Positions 1 to 12,738 of a DNA stretch of 64,000 nt are shown here, piece by piece. The DNA lies in contig JAZARR010000221.1 in NCBI GenBank assembly GCA_037389465.1, forward strand, positions 4,194,501-4,258,500, read 5' to 3'. The notes beneath the pieces were generated by a model. That model had not been told where the DNA came from, did not search any database, and saw only the letters and a list, made by a program, of their open reading frames with translations. The stretch is from Baylisascaris procyonis (taxonomy: Eukaryota > Nematoda > Chromadorea > Rhabditida > Ascarididae). The translations under genes were made by a program, and so were the position numbers. Each line of letters begins with the position of its first letter. The first letter of the stretch is position 1.

Positions 1-617
1 CCTTAAAATAACAAGCATAATTCAAATAAGACGATTGAGTGCTTAGATATAAACGCAGCTGAAAAATGCAAAGATGACAACATGAAATAACGAATAAAGA
101 GTGATCGGTCACTAAACGATGGAAACGGTGTAATGACCCTTAACCATCAAGACAAGAGAATTAAAACGCAAAACAAGCGCACATCGTAAGTAAGCAATGC
201 CTTTTAAGTTCACTCATCAGCTATCAAATAGTGAAAGTTGTCGTTGAACTAGATAGCTAAGTTTAAAATGACAACTAAACGAGATATAAAATATGCGCTT
301 AGTAGCTTTCACAGAATCGCTTTCGATGTATGTTGCTCATTCTATTGGAAACATTTGTTTCTAAGAGGAATGCAACCATGGAAGTTTTGTTGAAATCTGC
401 ATATGCCCAGAAAGATGTATAAAATTTTGATGTGCGAGATTTTATTGAAGGATTGAAAAAAAAATTGAAGATAATCTTTTACTGAGTGTTCTCTTCAAAC
501 AAATTGCAAGTATCTTAATAACGATTGCTTACATTACAGTGTGTTGGAATATGAACAAGATATGCACAAGAAATTGAAGGAAAAACACAGTGCTACGTCA
601 TTGCGATGTGAATTGCA

Positions 618-872
618 GTGAAACAAAGTGATGAAAAAGTTTTAAGCTTCAGGCAAATCACAGCGATGACAGGCTATACACATACCAACGGCAGTTCAAG
701 GAAGCCGACGATAGTTGAGGTGACTTCTTGCAGGACTGCACCCAAGAAGCATCGGCCACATCTGCGAGAGACAAAATCTGTGCGCTATTCGTTACCTTCA
801 TTGCATAAATCGGGCGCCCGTCGTCTTACGGTACCACCTAGAAGGGCGGTTTCAATCGACACCGAAAAGTGA
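618..872 (+). CDS. Possible orphan 3' coding segment, unrecognised
   Basis: An open frame of 84 codons starts right after an acceptor-like TTGCAG at about 612-617 and ends in TGA at 870-872. Its last 45 or so residues are rich in Arg, Lys, Pro and Ser (for example KKHRPHLRETKSVRY) and the stretch is richer in G+C than its surroundings, which is more protein-like than most frames nearby. A second frame in the same bases (about 542-620, reading LEYEQDMHKKLKEKH) is also open and coiled-coil-like, so the true frame is unresolved. No upstream exon was found. It could be the last exon of a plus-strand gene starting left of the window, or chance. Confidence 0.2.
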   Translation: MKQSDEKVLSFRQITAMTGYTHTNGSSRKPTIVEVTSCRTAPKKHRPHLRETKSVRYSLPSLHKSGARRLTVPPRRAVSIDTEK

Positions 873-3080
873 AACGATGCTTCGACGAGTTTGTGACTTT
901 GATTAGCAATGTAATTTTTGCCTCATATTCGATGCCATGACATGTCAACAGTCTCCGCTATTCATTCCTTGGTTTCCGTTTTGCGGCACTTATCCTTCAA
1001 TCTTTTTTTGTTATCCTTCATATATACGAAAAATTCCTTTTGTTTGCGATCCTTTTATTGACGCTTTGTGATCGACTTTCAATAAGTTTACGGCTTTTTG
1101 CCTTCGTGTCATACGGTCTGTGCAGTATGCGATAATTGTTGTTCGGATAGCCTCATCTTTTGAACTTAGCTATCGTTGTCACCGGAGCTCGAACTAACCC
1201 ACAAAAGTTTTTGACCTCCGGTAAAATTGTTTTCGCTTCCGATTATGATCAATGTGGTAGTTACAAATTTTCTTTGCAAAAATGCATTACGGCAACCCCT
1301 TATATGCACGCGCTCGTGCATGTCGCTATCTGTCCGTCGGCTCCACTTGAGAACCACTGAAATTAGAACTACGAAATTTTGAAGGAAAAATTTTGAAAAT
1401 GACCGCTCATCTGCTGCATTGGTCAATCGGATTCGAAACAAGCTCTAGTTATTCAAGTGTTAAAAAGCTTTGCGTATCACGCTAATAGATGTGGAAGATT
1501 TTGCATAGGCAATATTCTGCAAGGTTTTCATGAAATCAACAGTCAGGTAAGTCGAGGAAAGGAAAATGCATTTGAACCATACCATCTGTTCTTCCATGCT
1601 TGTCTAATTCCCTTCCTCTGAACGGAAGATAATAATGGGAACATGAATCGTGTGCTAATTTCCACAAAATTCAACGCTACATAATGTTTTTGTATCGCTG
1701 AACAGTACCGCAAGCAACTGAGACCAGTAAAGTCAAATCCTTAAAACCTCTCATATGAAGATTTACCGAAGTGGCAATAAAGATAAATTTTCAAAAACCT
1801 CTTGCCACAAATGTCACAAATTTTTAATGAGTTGTAAGAAGTCCTCTATAAACATTGACATTTCTGCTTTGAAAATAATGCACATTAGTTCGATTCCAAG
1901 AAGCAACAATAATAGAAGCCTCATCGAGAAAATTTCATCTCTTCACATCTATTAGTGTACCTTTTCGAGAGTGATTGCACAATTGATGTGCAGAGTAGAA
2001 GATAGTAGCTTAATATATGCCAGTATCTTTGTAATCTGTCTGATTCATCCGGAAAATTATTTTTAGTAGTGCCACCACTGAGGTGTTGATAAAATTCTGC
2101 GGCAGTTTCCACGTAAAAAGGCGCAAATGTCAGCACAAAACATACTAAGTCGAACATCCAAACATCTCAAAAAATTTTTCATGCCTAAATTTAGGCTACT
2201 CGAATAACTGTTGGAATAAATTGTCAATTTTTTTGCTATTTTTTTTTCCATTAATGGTATAAAAATTACTGTCTCCTCATCGAATTTTAATCGATCTTTT
2301 TCTTTTCAACAGCTCACCTGAAAAATAAACGGATAGAAACAGAAGAACACGATGTACAAAAAAAAAAAAATTCCACCGTACCATACTCGAGCATATCCAC
2401 AAAAATTTTTTTTGATAAGCATCTAATTGATAAGCATTTGCGTTACAATAGTTTGATTATTTTATAGTGCAGCAGTGCAGTGGAAACCAAATATGTTTCT
2501 ATAGTGGTGCTTTCTTATGTGTCTCTGCATTTATTCAATTCTAATAGAGATATTAAGATAATTATATGTGTATTTTAATATTCGTATATTTTTTAACTTG
2601 CTAATAACTTTCAACTCATAACTCCGAAAAGTTGTATCAACTAAAGTTGATTAATGTGCGTAATTCCCGATATCGATTGATTGTTCCCTCAAAAAAAAAA
2701 TCTCCATTTCGGTTGACTTTTTAATGATCAAATTTTACCATAATTATTCTCAAGTTTTCAACTGTAACAACTAAAGTTGGATAATGCCATACAGTATAGG
2801 TTTCAAGGCCAATCAATATTCGAATTTGGCAGAAAATCAGCATTAGAATTTAAAATACTCATAAATCAGAAACTAATTTGATACATTTTCAATTTTCATT
2901 TAATTAAAGCACCGAATTTTTTTGTAGATCACTTTTAGGAAAAATATTGAATGAGTGAGCTAAAGAAAATGAAATTCATGCGAATGATTGTTTATTCACG
3001 TGAAATTCACGTGGAAATCACCAGATGCGTTCAGCATTTCACATCTAATATACTAATTTTCCTTTCTTTCAGTATATTTC

Positions 3081-3422
3081 ATGAGTTTGATTCAAATTCT
3101 TGTGATGTGTGTGTCTGCGCACACCTGCTGTCGATACAGTAATGCGATGATCGAAAAGCGGTTTTCCCCAGAGATTGTGGTAATTAGCCCCAACGTTTTC
3201 AATGCATTCGAGAGATCGATCCCGGGAGCCCAATTTTATTTCTACTGCCCATATTCTTTATGTGGTAGAGGTAAGGTGAAATTGGCTTATCATTTTTGTT
3301 CCATGATTGACAGGATGCAATTTAAAAACGAATTTTTAATTGTATATTTGTGTGACCTGCCAGTTACACGAAAAAATTTGATCCTTTACCTCAGCCATAT
3401 AAAAATTGCTCCTTTCTTTTGA
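3081..3422 (+). CDS. Open frame of uncertain status
   Basis: This is a 113-codon open frame, unusually long for this AT-rich flank. The central part (about 3140-3270) is G+C-richer and is followed by GTAAGG at 3270, a good splice donor, while an acceptor-like GATACAG ends at 3139. The intervening piece could be an internal exon encoding a short segment including FNAFERSIPGAQFYFYC. I recognise no family, and no connecting exons were found. Chance remains the likeliest explanation. Confidence 0.15.
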   Translation: MSLIQILVMCVSAHTCCRYSNAMIEKRFSPEIVVISPNVFNAFERSIPGAQFYFYCPYSLCGRGKVKLAYHFCSMIDRMQFKNEFLIVYLCDLPVTRKNLILYLSHIKIAPFF

Positions 3423-4967
3423 TTTAATGGGGCGGAGTTACAAAAAGCACATATCGTACCAGCTTCTCTGGTACATGCACATATTTGTTTCTTTCATTTC
3501 ATGCTTCAATAACGTGCTATTTGTCAGTGACGTTGTTTAGATGCAGTATCCTAATTAAAATAAAGACATTTTTTCAGCACTCTTCCACTCATTATGAAAA
3601 TGCCATTCGACGCACAAGAGTGGCCTCTATAAGGCTGCTCCAACGATTGGCAACAGCAGAACATCGAAAGAATAAGAATAGTATTGTTCTATCACACTAG
3701 TCACCGCTGTGCTCTACAATTCACCTGTCAGAGTCGATAGTGCTAGACTTTCTGCAAGCAACTAGCAAAGATCATGCAGCTCATTCAGTTTATTTAGTTG
3801 ATTTGAACAGTAGGCATTGATGTGTGACCGAGTAAGGACTACGAAGATATACATTCCACACTCTACCGGGTCCATATATTCTGATATATGTTTATTAGAA
3901 ATTGCTTACTTTTTCTTCTTTTCTCGGATTGATTTCATTAATGATTGGTTATCGAAATATTATGAGCTTATCCAAGACGCCTCAGTTCATTTTCTTATCG
4001 CTTTCACCTACATGCACTCACGTATTTGCTGGATTTACCTTAATACACGATACAAGCATCCAATATCACTCCTCCCCGTTTCTATGCACAAACATTGAAT
4101 TCTGTTTGTGACATATTGTTGTTCTCACATAAAATTGCACTTCATGAGTTCGTTCCACATAAGTCTGTTTCCGACATATCTTTTGATCATAAATAACCGT
4201 ATTTGCATAGGCTTGACACTAGGTCAGCCCATTCCTCTGTTTCTGGATCATTCATCATTGACTAGATGAAACAAACCTGTCGTTATGAGTAGTGATAATT
4301 TTGAAGTTCATTTTGAGTAGTTCATGTATATTTTGGCCGAATAAGCTGAGTGCATGGATTGCTTAAAGACGCTAATGACGGTAATATACTGTGCTTATTC
4401 ACGCACGATTTGAAATGATACGAATTCTGTAGAAATATTCGGTGAGCGAGTTTTTTAATTAGCAGTTTGGTCACGCGTTAGCGGTACTAAAATTTCATAA
4501 GTTCAAAAACCTGTGGCGTAAGAAGTGATGCTGCTATTAGCGTTATGCTTGCTGATTCGAAATTGTGATTTACATGCCGATTCATTGACAAAAAACTGTT
4601 TATGAAATGAAAAAAATCTCAACAACTGAGCAGACACACTGAAGAAGAATTGTTTAAAGAGAAAGACGTTGTTTACTAATCATTGGCTCTATGCTATCCA
4701 TTGAGAGCACTGAAGAGACAAGGAAAAAATTTAATTCATCGATACCTATAAAGGAGAAGAGAGGGGTCGAAATATGGATTAGTATAATCGGAAGAATGAA
4801 GCAAAAACTACTGGGAACAATTTGGGATAGTGGTCAAGATGTGGAGGGAATAACAACAGAATAGGAAACAAAACAGGAATGCGTGGTCTGCTTGATCCAG
4901 ATTAACGAATGGAACAACGCTTATTGGAGAGTGCTATAACAATCGGTGATCGTTGTCAACGAAAATA

Positions 4968-7900
4968 TTAGCGAGCACCAAACGCCTCCAAGCCGCGCAG
5001 CTCCTCGAAATTGTAGTCAGAGCTTACATAAACCGCCTTCACTTCCGGCAGCCCTGTAGTGATCGGGGTTTTGCTAGAGTCAGTGATCGGTGCAACGGTT
5101 ACCATTTGCTCATCGTCGTCCGATTGGGTCTCGAGCAGTTCCTCAGCAAGCTTCTTGGCAGTTGCCTCCTAAACATACCAGTATACTCTCCGAACGTGGT
5201 CGCATTTACTAGCGAATTTCCATACGCTGGCATGGGGAAGATGTTCCGCAGAATAATTTTCGGAAATTTTAGGAAAATAATTTTCCCAAGCAAATTAATG
5301 CGGGAAGATGACGGGAGTGAGAAGGGATGCGAGATAAGAGGTGGGAGGATGAGGTTGGGAGAGTGAGGATGAAAAGTGGATGAAAGGGTCTTACCACTAT
5401 GTGAGACGAAAGAAGTTCCGCTCTTTTCTAAGCGAAGTAATAACAAGTTCGAGTCACTGTAATTAGGCAAAATTGGAACGGTTGCATCCTTTTCCCGGCA
5501 AAATTTTTTCGATGTTTCTTCTTCAAAACATGCCCCTCTTTCATTTATAACCAAGGTAAAATTTTGGAAACTCATTCGCATGCCTCCTCCCACGAATTTT
5601 GTCTTTTTGATGTATCAGTACTCGTTGGCTGAGAAACCGCGCCCGCACTTCGATGTTTCGGTCAAATACAGAGCAAAGCAAAGGCAAAAGGTAGAAGAGC
5701 TAGATCTTAGCATCGCGAAAGATCCTGAACTTACATGTATTTTGAGCCGATAGTAAACTAGTAAAGTGCTCACCGTATCGGCGTCGAACGCATAAGTGGA
5801 GTCTGCGAAAACTTTAGGTAGTTGAGTTTCGACAGCAGTCTCTGTGTCGGAGCTAATGTCCTGTTTGATGAGTGTCGCAACTTGAGGAGGATGTTCGAGG
5901 TGCACACTCTCAGCCAGCTCCACTTTTGGCGCATTCTCCACTGCTAAAATATTGGTGTTGGTGCACTACTTGATGAAAATGTTTATTAATGTGCAATTAC
6001 AATGACAATAAGAGATGAAGTGCCCAATTATTTGTGAATGGCACATCATCACAAGAACTATGCATACGAATGTGAAAACCTCGCAATGTCGCTTTAACTA
6101 ATTTTTACTTTTATTTCCTTTGCAATACCTACCCAAATATAATCATCTTTTACTTACCATATTTAGTCTCAACCGGTTGAGAAATCTGTGGGCGCACGTT
6201 TGAACTGAAAGCGTTGTGCATATTTGGTACGCTAAAGTAGACGCTGTCACTCTGTAAAACACAACACTTTGAAAGAAGATGCGGCTATTTTGAAAGCAAT
6301 ATTCAGATGCACATCAGACGAATTGGCATGATGTGCGTTTCGCATTGCCTCCACATATCGAATAAAGATTTAGAAGTTATTAATAAATAAAAAGTATGCA
6401 AAATAATGCTTATTGCCTTATATTAATTTACCCGATCGCTCATATAAACATCCGTGAAAAAAAATCGCCTTTTTGCAACCTGACTGATATAAACTGAAGG
6501 ATAGATCATTGCAAGATGCACATCAAAAACCGTGTTTTATAAGTATTCCCATAATTAACAGATCAGCGTACAAAGTAACATAGGTATTGCTATCAAGTGG
6601 GCTACATCCGCTGAATTCTGTAACAGCCAAATTCTTTAGTTTTAGCGCTCTCCGAGCTGAGGCTACCGGATAGACGAAAATATAGACATGCACCTACAAA
6701 CGCATAGACATACAGATGCGCACACACCACAACCGAAACGTTTATGCGTTAGATAAAACGTGTCACTTTGAAAGCATAGATATGTCGACGACTGTATGTT
6801 GCCTGCTTCGTTAAAGTCGTAATCTTATGTAGTGAATTCGTCAAATGTTGTCAATCTAAGTTATCTATAACATTTACCGGCAGTTTAGCTCTTAGCTCTC
6901 ACAAGTGAATAAAGTTTAAAGTAAAGCAGCAATTTCATCGCTACTCAACTGTCGCACCACGCAAATATTTTTTCCACTTATCAATATTGTAAAGGAAATG
7001 AAAATATTTAGCCTTACCACAGCTCCACCTTTATCGTGTCCAACGACATCAGCAGCCGAAATTTGCACTTGCTTATGAGGTGAAATATTCTGAAAAAATC
7101 ATCTGATAGAATTAAATAGGCCACCGCATAAATCACCTTCATTTTCATTAATTTTCTAACTTTCACTTAGATATTCTACAATAATTGTTTGGCCTTTGAT
7201 ATCCGTCTCAAAACTCCATTCCTTGCGGTCGTTCAATTAGCTTTCTTATGGTAATTTACGTCGTAATTTCCTAATTTATGCAAAGCTTCAAGTAAATTTT
7301 TCTATTATACAAAAGAAAGCTTAAAGGCGTTCACTAACCCGATAGGCGGAGATTGGTGGATCCACCTCGTTCGTGACAGATTTCTTATCCATTGCAGTAA
7401 GAAGAGATTCATCCTCCTGAATAGACACGCATACATTCACTTCTTTGAGAAGCGCCTATAAGTCTTCTATAAGCCTTATAGGCCATCAAAAAATAAATAA
7501 ATTAATTAATTAATTAAAAAAATTATCGCTCAGCAGCAACCTCATGTGAACGAAGATGCTCCGCCTCTTTCTGTAAACGTTCCATTTCCTCCAAATGCTT
7601 CATATGCTCTTGTTCCATCTCATCGGTATTCTGCAAGGTATCTTACATATTTCATTGAAAGCATCTTTTTTGTAAGTGAATGTGCCCCTTGCAGATGTCA
7701 CGGATGCATTCAAGACTAATATATGCAGCCAATTATAAGGCCACAACAATCGATTTCTTCTCTTGTCAGCTTCATACAAAATTTAATTGCCAACAGTCCA
7801 ATAGTGCAATTGGTAAACGAGTTTTGTCAAGAAAGAGCCTGCAATTTCTATGATTACATGAGAAAATCTCCTATAAGTCCGATATGCAAATGAACCTATT

Positions 7901-10009
7901 CAAATCGTACGACCAATTTGCACTCTTTTTTGTCTTTTATATTCATTTTCTTTTCAAAGACTACATCATAATGAATCACATCCCCGCAGTGAATTTTTAT
8001 ACAATTCATATACTATCATCTTCGATGCTGCAATAATGTCTATATGAGTTTTAGATATGTCATTGTCTCATATTGCGGTGACCTCTTGCCCGTCACCTCA
8101 TAGCAGTCGCATAGGGGAAATGCACTATTGTGTAGAAACGGATTGTTTTTTGCTCTGTTATCATTTCCTTTGAGCCATAAAATGAGTCAAATTGAGTTTT
8201 TAGTCAGTGAGTCAAATTGTTATCAAGTCAATCAAAATATAAACGAGACTAACGTTATTGAGTGCTCCGAACGCATAGCTCGAATCGTTGAAAAGTTTCG
8301 TGGGCATTCCCCATCTTGATCCATCCCACTAAACACTTTTTTACATTTCATATAAAACACTCCACCCGATCATTTTCTCACTATTTACGGTTACTATTAC
8401 CAATAGTTCATTTCTATATTTATATAATCGCTGATCTAGACGCTTTTCACAAATCGATTAATAAATTGGTTACTTCACCATTATTGGTTATCTTCCTCTA
8501 GTTGCTAAAGAGTAAGAAAAGGAAGCTTCTTTAGGAACTGTACGAGTTGATTCGGCTTTATTGCAAAAGCGGTTCAAGACAAATACAGCACATAGTGTAT
8601 TTGTGGCGTTTCTTTATGCAGCATGAAAGCGATTCTGTTTCTTTTACCATCGAGCGAAATATGACCAGTGGTATCAGTATGGTCGATGACCACAGTCGTT
8701 AGATCCGATGAACGATGGGAAGACCGAAATGATCACGATGAGTTGGTGAAATTCTAAACCTAAGACTAAATCATAGCTGGTGGTCATAACTGATGACTAG
8801 GAAAAAATTCTACCGCCTTGACAAAGGATCAGGCTATAGTAGATTGCCGAATTACATTGCATCTACCAGATTCAAAAGGCGTCGCATAGCAATCAAGTAC
8901 TACTTCAAGATCGAAATTTTCATTGATATGTTCGAGACATAAACATACAACTTGCGTTGGCGGTTGCTTGACCGATGTTTTGTCCTGCGGAACGAAGCTG
9001 CTTTTCTGATTGAGGTGAATACCGCCCGGTTGGAAAGTTGAATAGGCACCGTATGTACTTGCCGGGCTGTCCCTCGCAAGTGACGTGTAGTCAGTGCTAC
9101 GCATATAATTCTGGAAACCGCCGAGGGAGCCCGAATTCTGGAGACCACCCAGAGGGGCCGCTCCACGTGGGTTCACATATTCGAAGCCACCAATTCTCGG
9201 GAACCCATCTGACATATCCCCTCTTGCTGCATTCGTAATGCCGGTTGTTGGCTTACGAGCTTGCACCTGCAAAAAAAGCTATATTTTTATCGGAGATCGG
9301 GAGAAACACCTCCCACCTGTGACATGCTTACTGTGTCAAATCGAAATTGGACCATCATTTTGTCATTCAATTATTGTGTGCACAAGTGTTTTAAATAAAA
9401 TGCTTAAGTTTTATTTAGCTGCAATAGGAAGAATATAATTTGATCATGCCGCTGTGTCCATCTTGTCGATAGGTACTGAATAGCAACATGGATATACAAA
9501 ATTGACTAACGGGAAGCTTTCCTCTTGTAGTATGCGAAGTCGGAGAATTCCTCTTCTTTCTGTTCCCTTCCCTTACACCTTTCGATTGCATGGACGATGA
9601 AAACAGCGATGCCTTTCAGGGCTCATGTCATTCAAAAACACTGCGGCCACACTATGCATAGGCTTCGATTTTTTCGAACATGAAAGCGATAATACTTTAT
9701 CGAGCCTACGTACGAACATGAAGATCCGATTCATTTTTTTGTTGTTCCAAAAATGGAGCAATTTTAAAACCGATTTCCGTTGTCATCGAGAAACCCTGCG
9801 CATGAGCCTCGTCATCATCACCGTCACAACATCTGCTGAAATCAGTGGTTAGTGCAGCACAGTTAGAAAATACTAACAAGAAGCACCTCAGCAAACTTTC
9901 CATAGCCATTATCCGGTGGAATGAAATCGTTGATGTAACGCTCGGCAGGAAAATAGACGCTATTGCCGAATAGACCCGGCTGGCGACCATATGAGAAATA
10001 GGAGCTCAT
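4968..10009 (-). CDS. Unrecognised nematode-type protein, 8 exons, 380 aa
   Basis: I do not recognise this protein. The model joins complement 10009..9887, 9266..8952, 7630..7541, 7416..7339, 7089..7018, 6251..6158, 5943..5774 and 5168..4968. Every junction has GT-AG ends and compatible phase (0,0,0,0,0,1,0), and the stop is TAA. The N-terminus (residues 1-41) is rich in Tyr, Phe, Gly and Pro (MSSYFSYGRQPGLFG). Residues 42-146 are Gly/Ser/Asn-rich and low complexity. Residues 147-176 form a short charged helix, probably a coiled coil (MEQEHMKHLEEMERLQKEAE). Residues about 258-380 are acidic and Ser/Thr-rich, with an acidic stretch SDDDEQ near 330. There is no signal peptide or membrane segment. 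The start was chosen because a TGTTCAG acceptor lies 14 nt upstream; an in-frame ATG at 10048 is the alternative. The 1.3-kb intron 8951-7631 could hide another phase-0 exon. It looks like an intracellular scaffold or cytoskeletal-type protein, but that is inference. Confidence 0.7.
7631..8951 (-). other. Long intron of the unrecognised 380-aa gene
   Basis: A 1.3-kb interval lies between the donor GTTGTA (read on the minus strand from 8951) and the acceptor ending at 7631. It is AT-rich. Open frames on either strand are short and show no recognisable motif. An additional phase-0 exon cannot be excluded, since its two neighbours are both phase 0. Confidence 0.5.
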
Positions 10010-10025
10010 TTCAGCGACGATGACT
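10010..10025 (-). other. 3' splice acceptor just upstream of start (trans-splice candidate)
   Basis: On the minus strand TGTTCAG ends at 10024, 14 nt before the ATG at 10009. The pyrimidine tract is short. It fits a spliced-leader acceptor or the end of a 5' UTR intron and supports choosing 10009 over the upstream in-frame ATG at 10048. Confidence 0.4.
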
Positions 10026-12738
10026 GAACAGTGACGATTGGCTCGCATCCCTCATCTTTTATACAGGATTTTATCCTTGAATTTGTATATGCAAAATTCT
10101 CATAGCACGGAAATAATTCCGTTGCAACAATCAAAGTCGGCGCATTTTTACGCAACAAATCTTCTCGCAGTACTTATTCGTCTTCATTTCTTATAGCTCA
10201 TCGGTTTATTTGTGTGCGAGTACAATAAGGTTTGAGCACTGATTTAAGCTCAAAATAAGCTCTTCAACGTGGCCGCACTATGAGAAATTTGCATATACGA
10301 ATTTTTGAGGAAGTACCTTGCAAAATATTTTTGAGTGCACTCTATTTATAAATAATTTCCCTAGTACTTCAGCAGCAATTTACATAGTTAAACAATATAA
10401 CAATGTCTATTGAGAATTCTGTGCTATCCATCGTAAATTTGAACGGTCTTGGCAATTTATAATGAGATTTGCGAAGAATGACTTATTAACGATGGTTACG
10501 GGAATCACGTCGGATATGCTTGCAAGGCTGCCGAATGCAGTCGTGTGCAAACATTTTTTTCTGTGCTCGTTAATGTAGATGATATCCACATAAGCGTAAT
10601 AGATCATCAGATGTCAAGACCATCATAACGTTTAAGCAATTTGCACTAATTTTCATATTCATTGCTCAAATCACAATCTTTTACATCATGTCGGTTATAA
10701 TCTTGCATTTTACTTATACATTGTTCAGGAATTATCCACGAAAAAATCGCATCTCAAATGAGTATTCATTGTATTCCCTATTATACGAAGTCTCCTTTGA
10801 AAATGAACAAAAATAAAGGAAAATGATGACAGCGATAGTGCAAAATAGCACACATTCGAACGATAGAAAAGTGGCAGTTTCTGAAATAGTACAGCAGTTT
10901 TATTGTTTTGTCTTAGTGTGCAGATAAAAAACATTTTAAGATCAAATACTAAAATGTTACTGATACTCAAAGAATATTTGCAAGAGATCACTGCCGTTGA
11001 TGATCTTCGAAGAAACTTCGATCAGAACGACTTGACTGATTGACACGTTGTACTAACATCGCAAACAAAACGCACATACCAGAGGTAAACACTTTGCAGT
11101 ATAGCAATCTATGAGAGGAATTCCCGGTTGCGTTGAAATGCTTTGCATTAATTCGAAAAAAAAAATTCTTTTCTACCTTCTGCTTTTCCATTTCAATTTC
11201 TTTCGCTTCAGTTGAATCTCATTAGTGTTCTCCACACTTTTTTTTACGGCATCATCTTCTGGCATAGTATACTCGGATATTTAGCTGGAATATGCATTAC
11301 TGGGTATCATTACAAATTGCTGTACTGCTTGTGAGTATCGTACTCAGCCGTACTTCACACTGATCATCTGAGACATCGAATAATCGTGATCATTATAGTA
11401 TATTTGGTGTTGACGAACAGGAAACACCTGAATTGATATTGCCTTCAAAGCTGCTTCGAACTAGAGAAAATCCTCTATATAAACGTCGCTTGTCATAGAA
11501 GGTAACATTTTGAGGTTCCTAAAATGAAATCCATTGCAAATGCTATCTTTGGAATTTTTCGCAAGCAAAGATGCAATTGCGGCGACATAATTTTAGAGTG
11601 CAACGTGTATTTCCGATATTTTTAACTCAAGAACAGGAAAGGCTATGGCGATGAAATTCGATGCGCACAATAGAATGGTTCCAAACTTGATTCCATGCGA
11701 GTTGACAAGGTTCAATGTTATTTCTACTCAGCTTAACAGAGAATTTTTTTGTTTCTATACGAGAAATCCATTTATTGATACCATTCTATTCGAAAACCTA
11801 TATGTTTTAGTGGTGAGGAAAGACACTTGCTGATGTGTAAATCCAATGCAATCAAAACTTTATGTACAATAATAAAGCATCAAGAAGTCTGTCTTACTAT
11901 AAGCCACAAGCATTCGCAAGCAGTTCTTATGGTGAATTTGAGCAAAGCAATAAATTTAGATTTGGCACATATATTTAGCAGTTAATTGGAAATTGAAAGA
12001 TGAAACAAAGCTTTTTTTCGCTGAAAACTGAGGCCATTGGTTATATTTGAAAGTGAGAATTTCTTTGTTTCCAAATCCACTATTGAGATGGTCATCGAGC
12101 CGTAGAGGTATCCCTAAATGTTGTCCCAGCGGATCCGGCGGCATTTCCTGAAGGAATCTTCGAAAGCTTTGATAAATGAGTGGCCATACCGCTCGGCTCA
12201 GTTATCACCTGAAATTAATGCAGAACGAGTTCGCACTTCCTCTACGCTCTTTATGGTTTTTCGATTCGAATTTATAATTTATAATTTGTTCTTATATTTG
12301 AAAATGAACTTTCAGTTTGTTTTTTTTTTTGCAGAATCATTGTAGCTGACATCTTATCAAGTAATTGTGTATGAAAATGGGGCAATTAGACCAACAATAA
12401 AGCTTTTTATTTATCCAGGTGGGATTCTTTCTTCGATCCTATTCTCGACGACCGTTTCGAAAGGCTCGAGCAATTATTTCAAGCAGTTTCCTTGTTTGAG
12501 CTCAGTTTTAGTTCCAGTTTTTGTTCCGATTGGTGATAACGATCGCAATTAATGATATTTAAAGGCGTTGAATTCGCAAGTCAGCATTTTTCGGTGACTA
12601 GCAAGGTTGGAACTGAAAAAACTTCTCGATCAACGGTTGGCCTTGCTGGAGTGGAATCCAAAGGTGCATATCATACCAATATTCCTGGCGTGTTTTCCTT
12701 TATACAGATTATATGCCCTTTGGACTTAATTGCAAGTA
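10026..12738. other. Intergenic interval between the 380-aa gene and peptidase copy A
   Basis: No gene is supported. The 3' UTR of peptidase copy A must fall in its right part; an AATAAA on the minus strand at 12411-12406, about 330 nt past the stop, is a possible poly(A) signal. A G+C-richer patch at about 12110-12250 is open on both strands and reads somewhat like coding sequence, but no family is recognisable. The remainder is AT-rich simple sequence. Confidence 0.5.

Larger units (their letters stand above)
1..4967. other. Left intergenic flank, no confident gene
   Basis: This stretch lies 3' of the unrecognised minus-strand gene that ends at 4968. It is AT-rich with many short open frames on both strands, none with a recognisable domain. 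Two items stand out: an open plus-strand frame at 618-872 with a basic C-terminus, and another at 3081-3422 that follows a pyrimidine-rich acceptor-like stretch. Both are unsupported by neighbouring exons. The rest shows only homopolymer runs and AT-rich simple sequence. Confidence 0.6.

Noticed and set aside
5099..5593. 164-codon minus-strand frame
   Set aside because: A different frame overlapping the last exon of the 380-aa gene and its preceding intron; the exon chain uses the frame that ends at the TAA at 4968.
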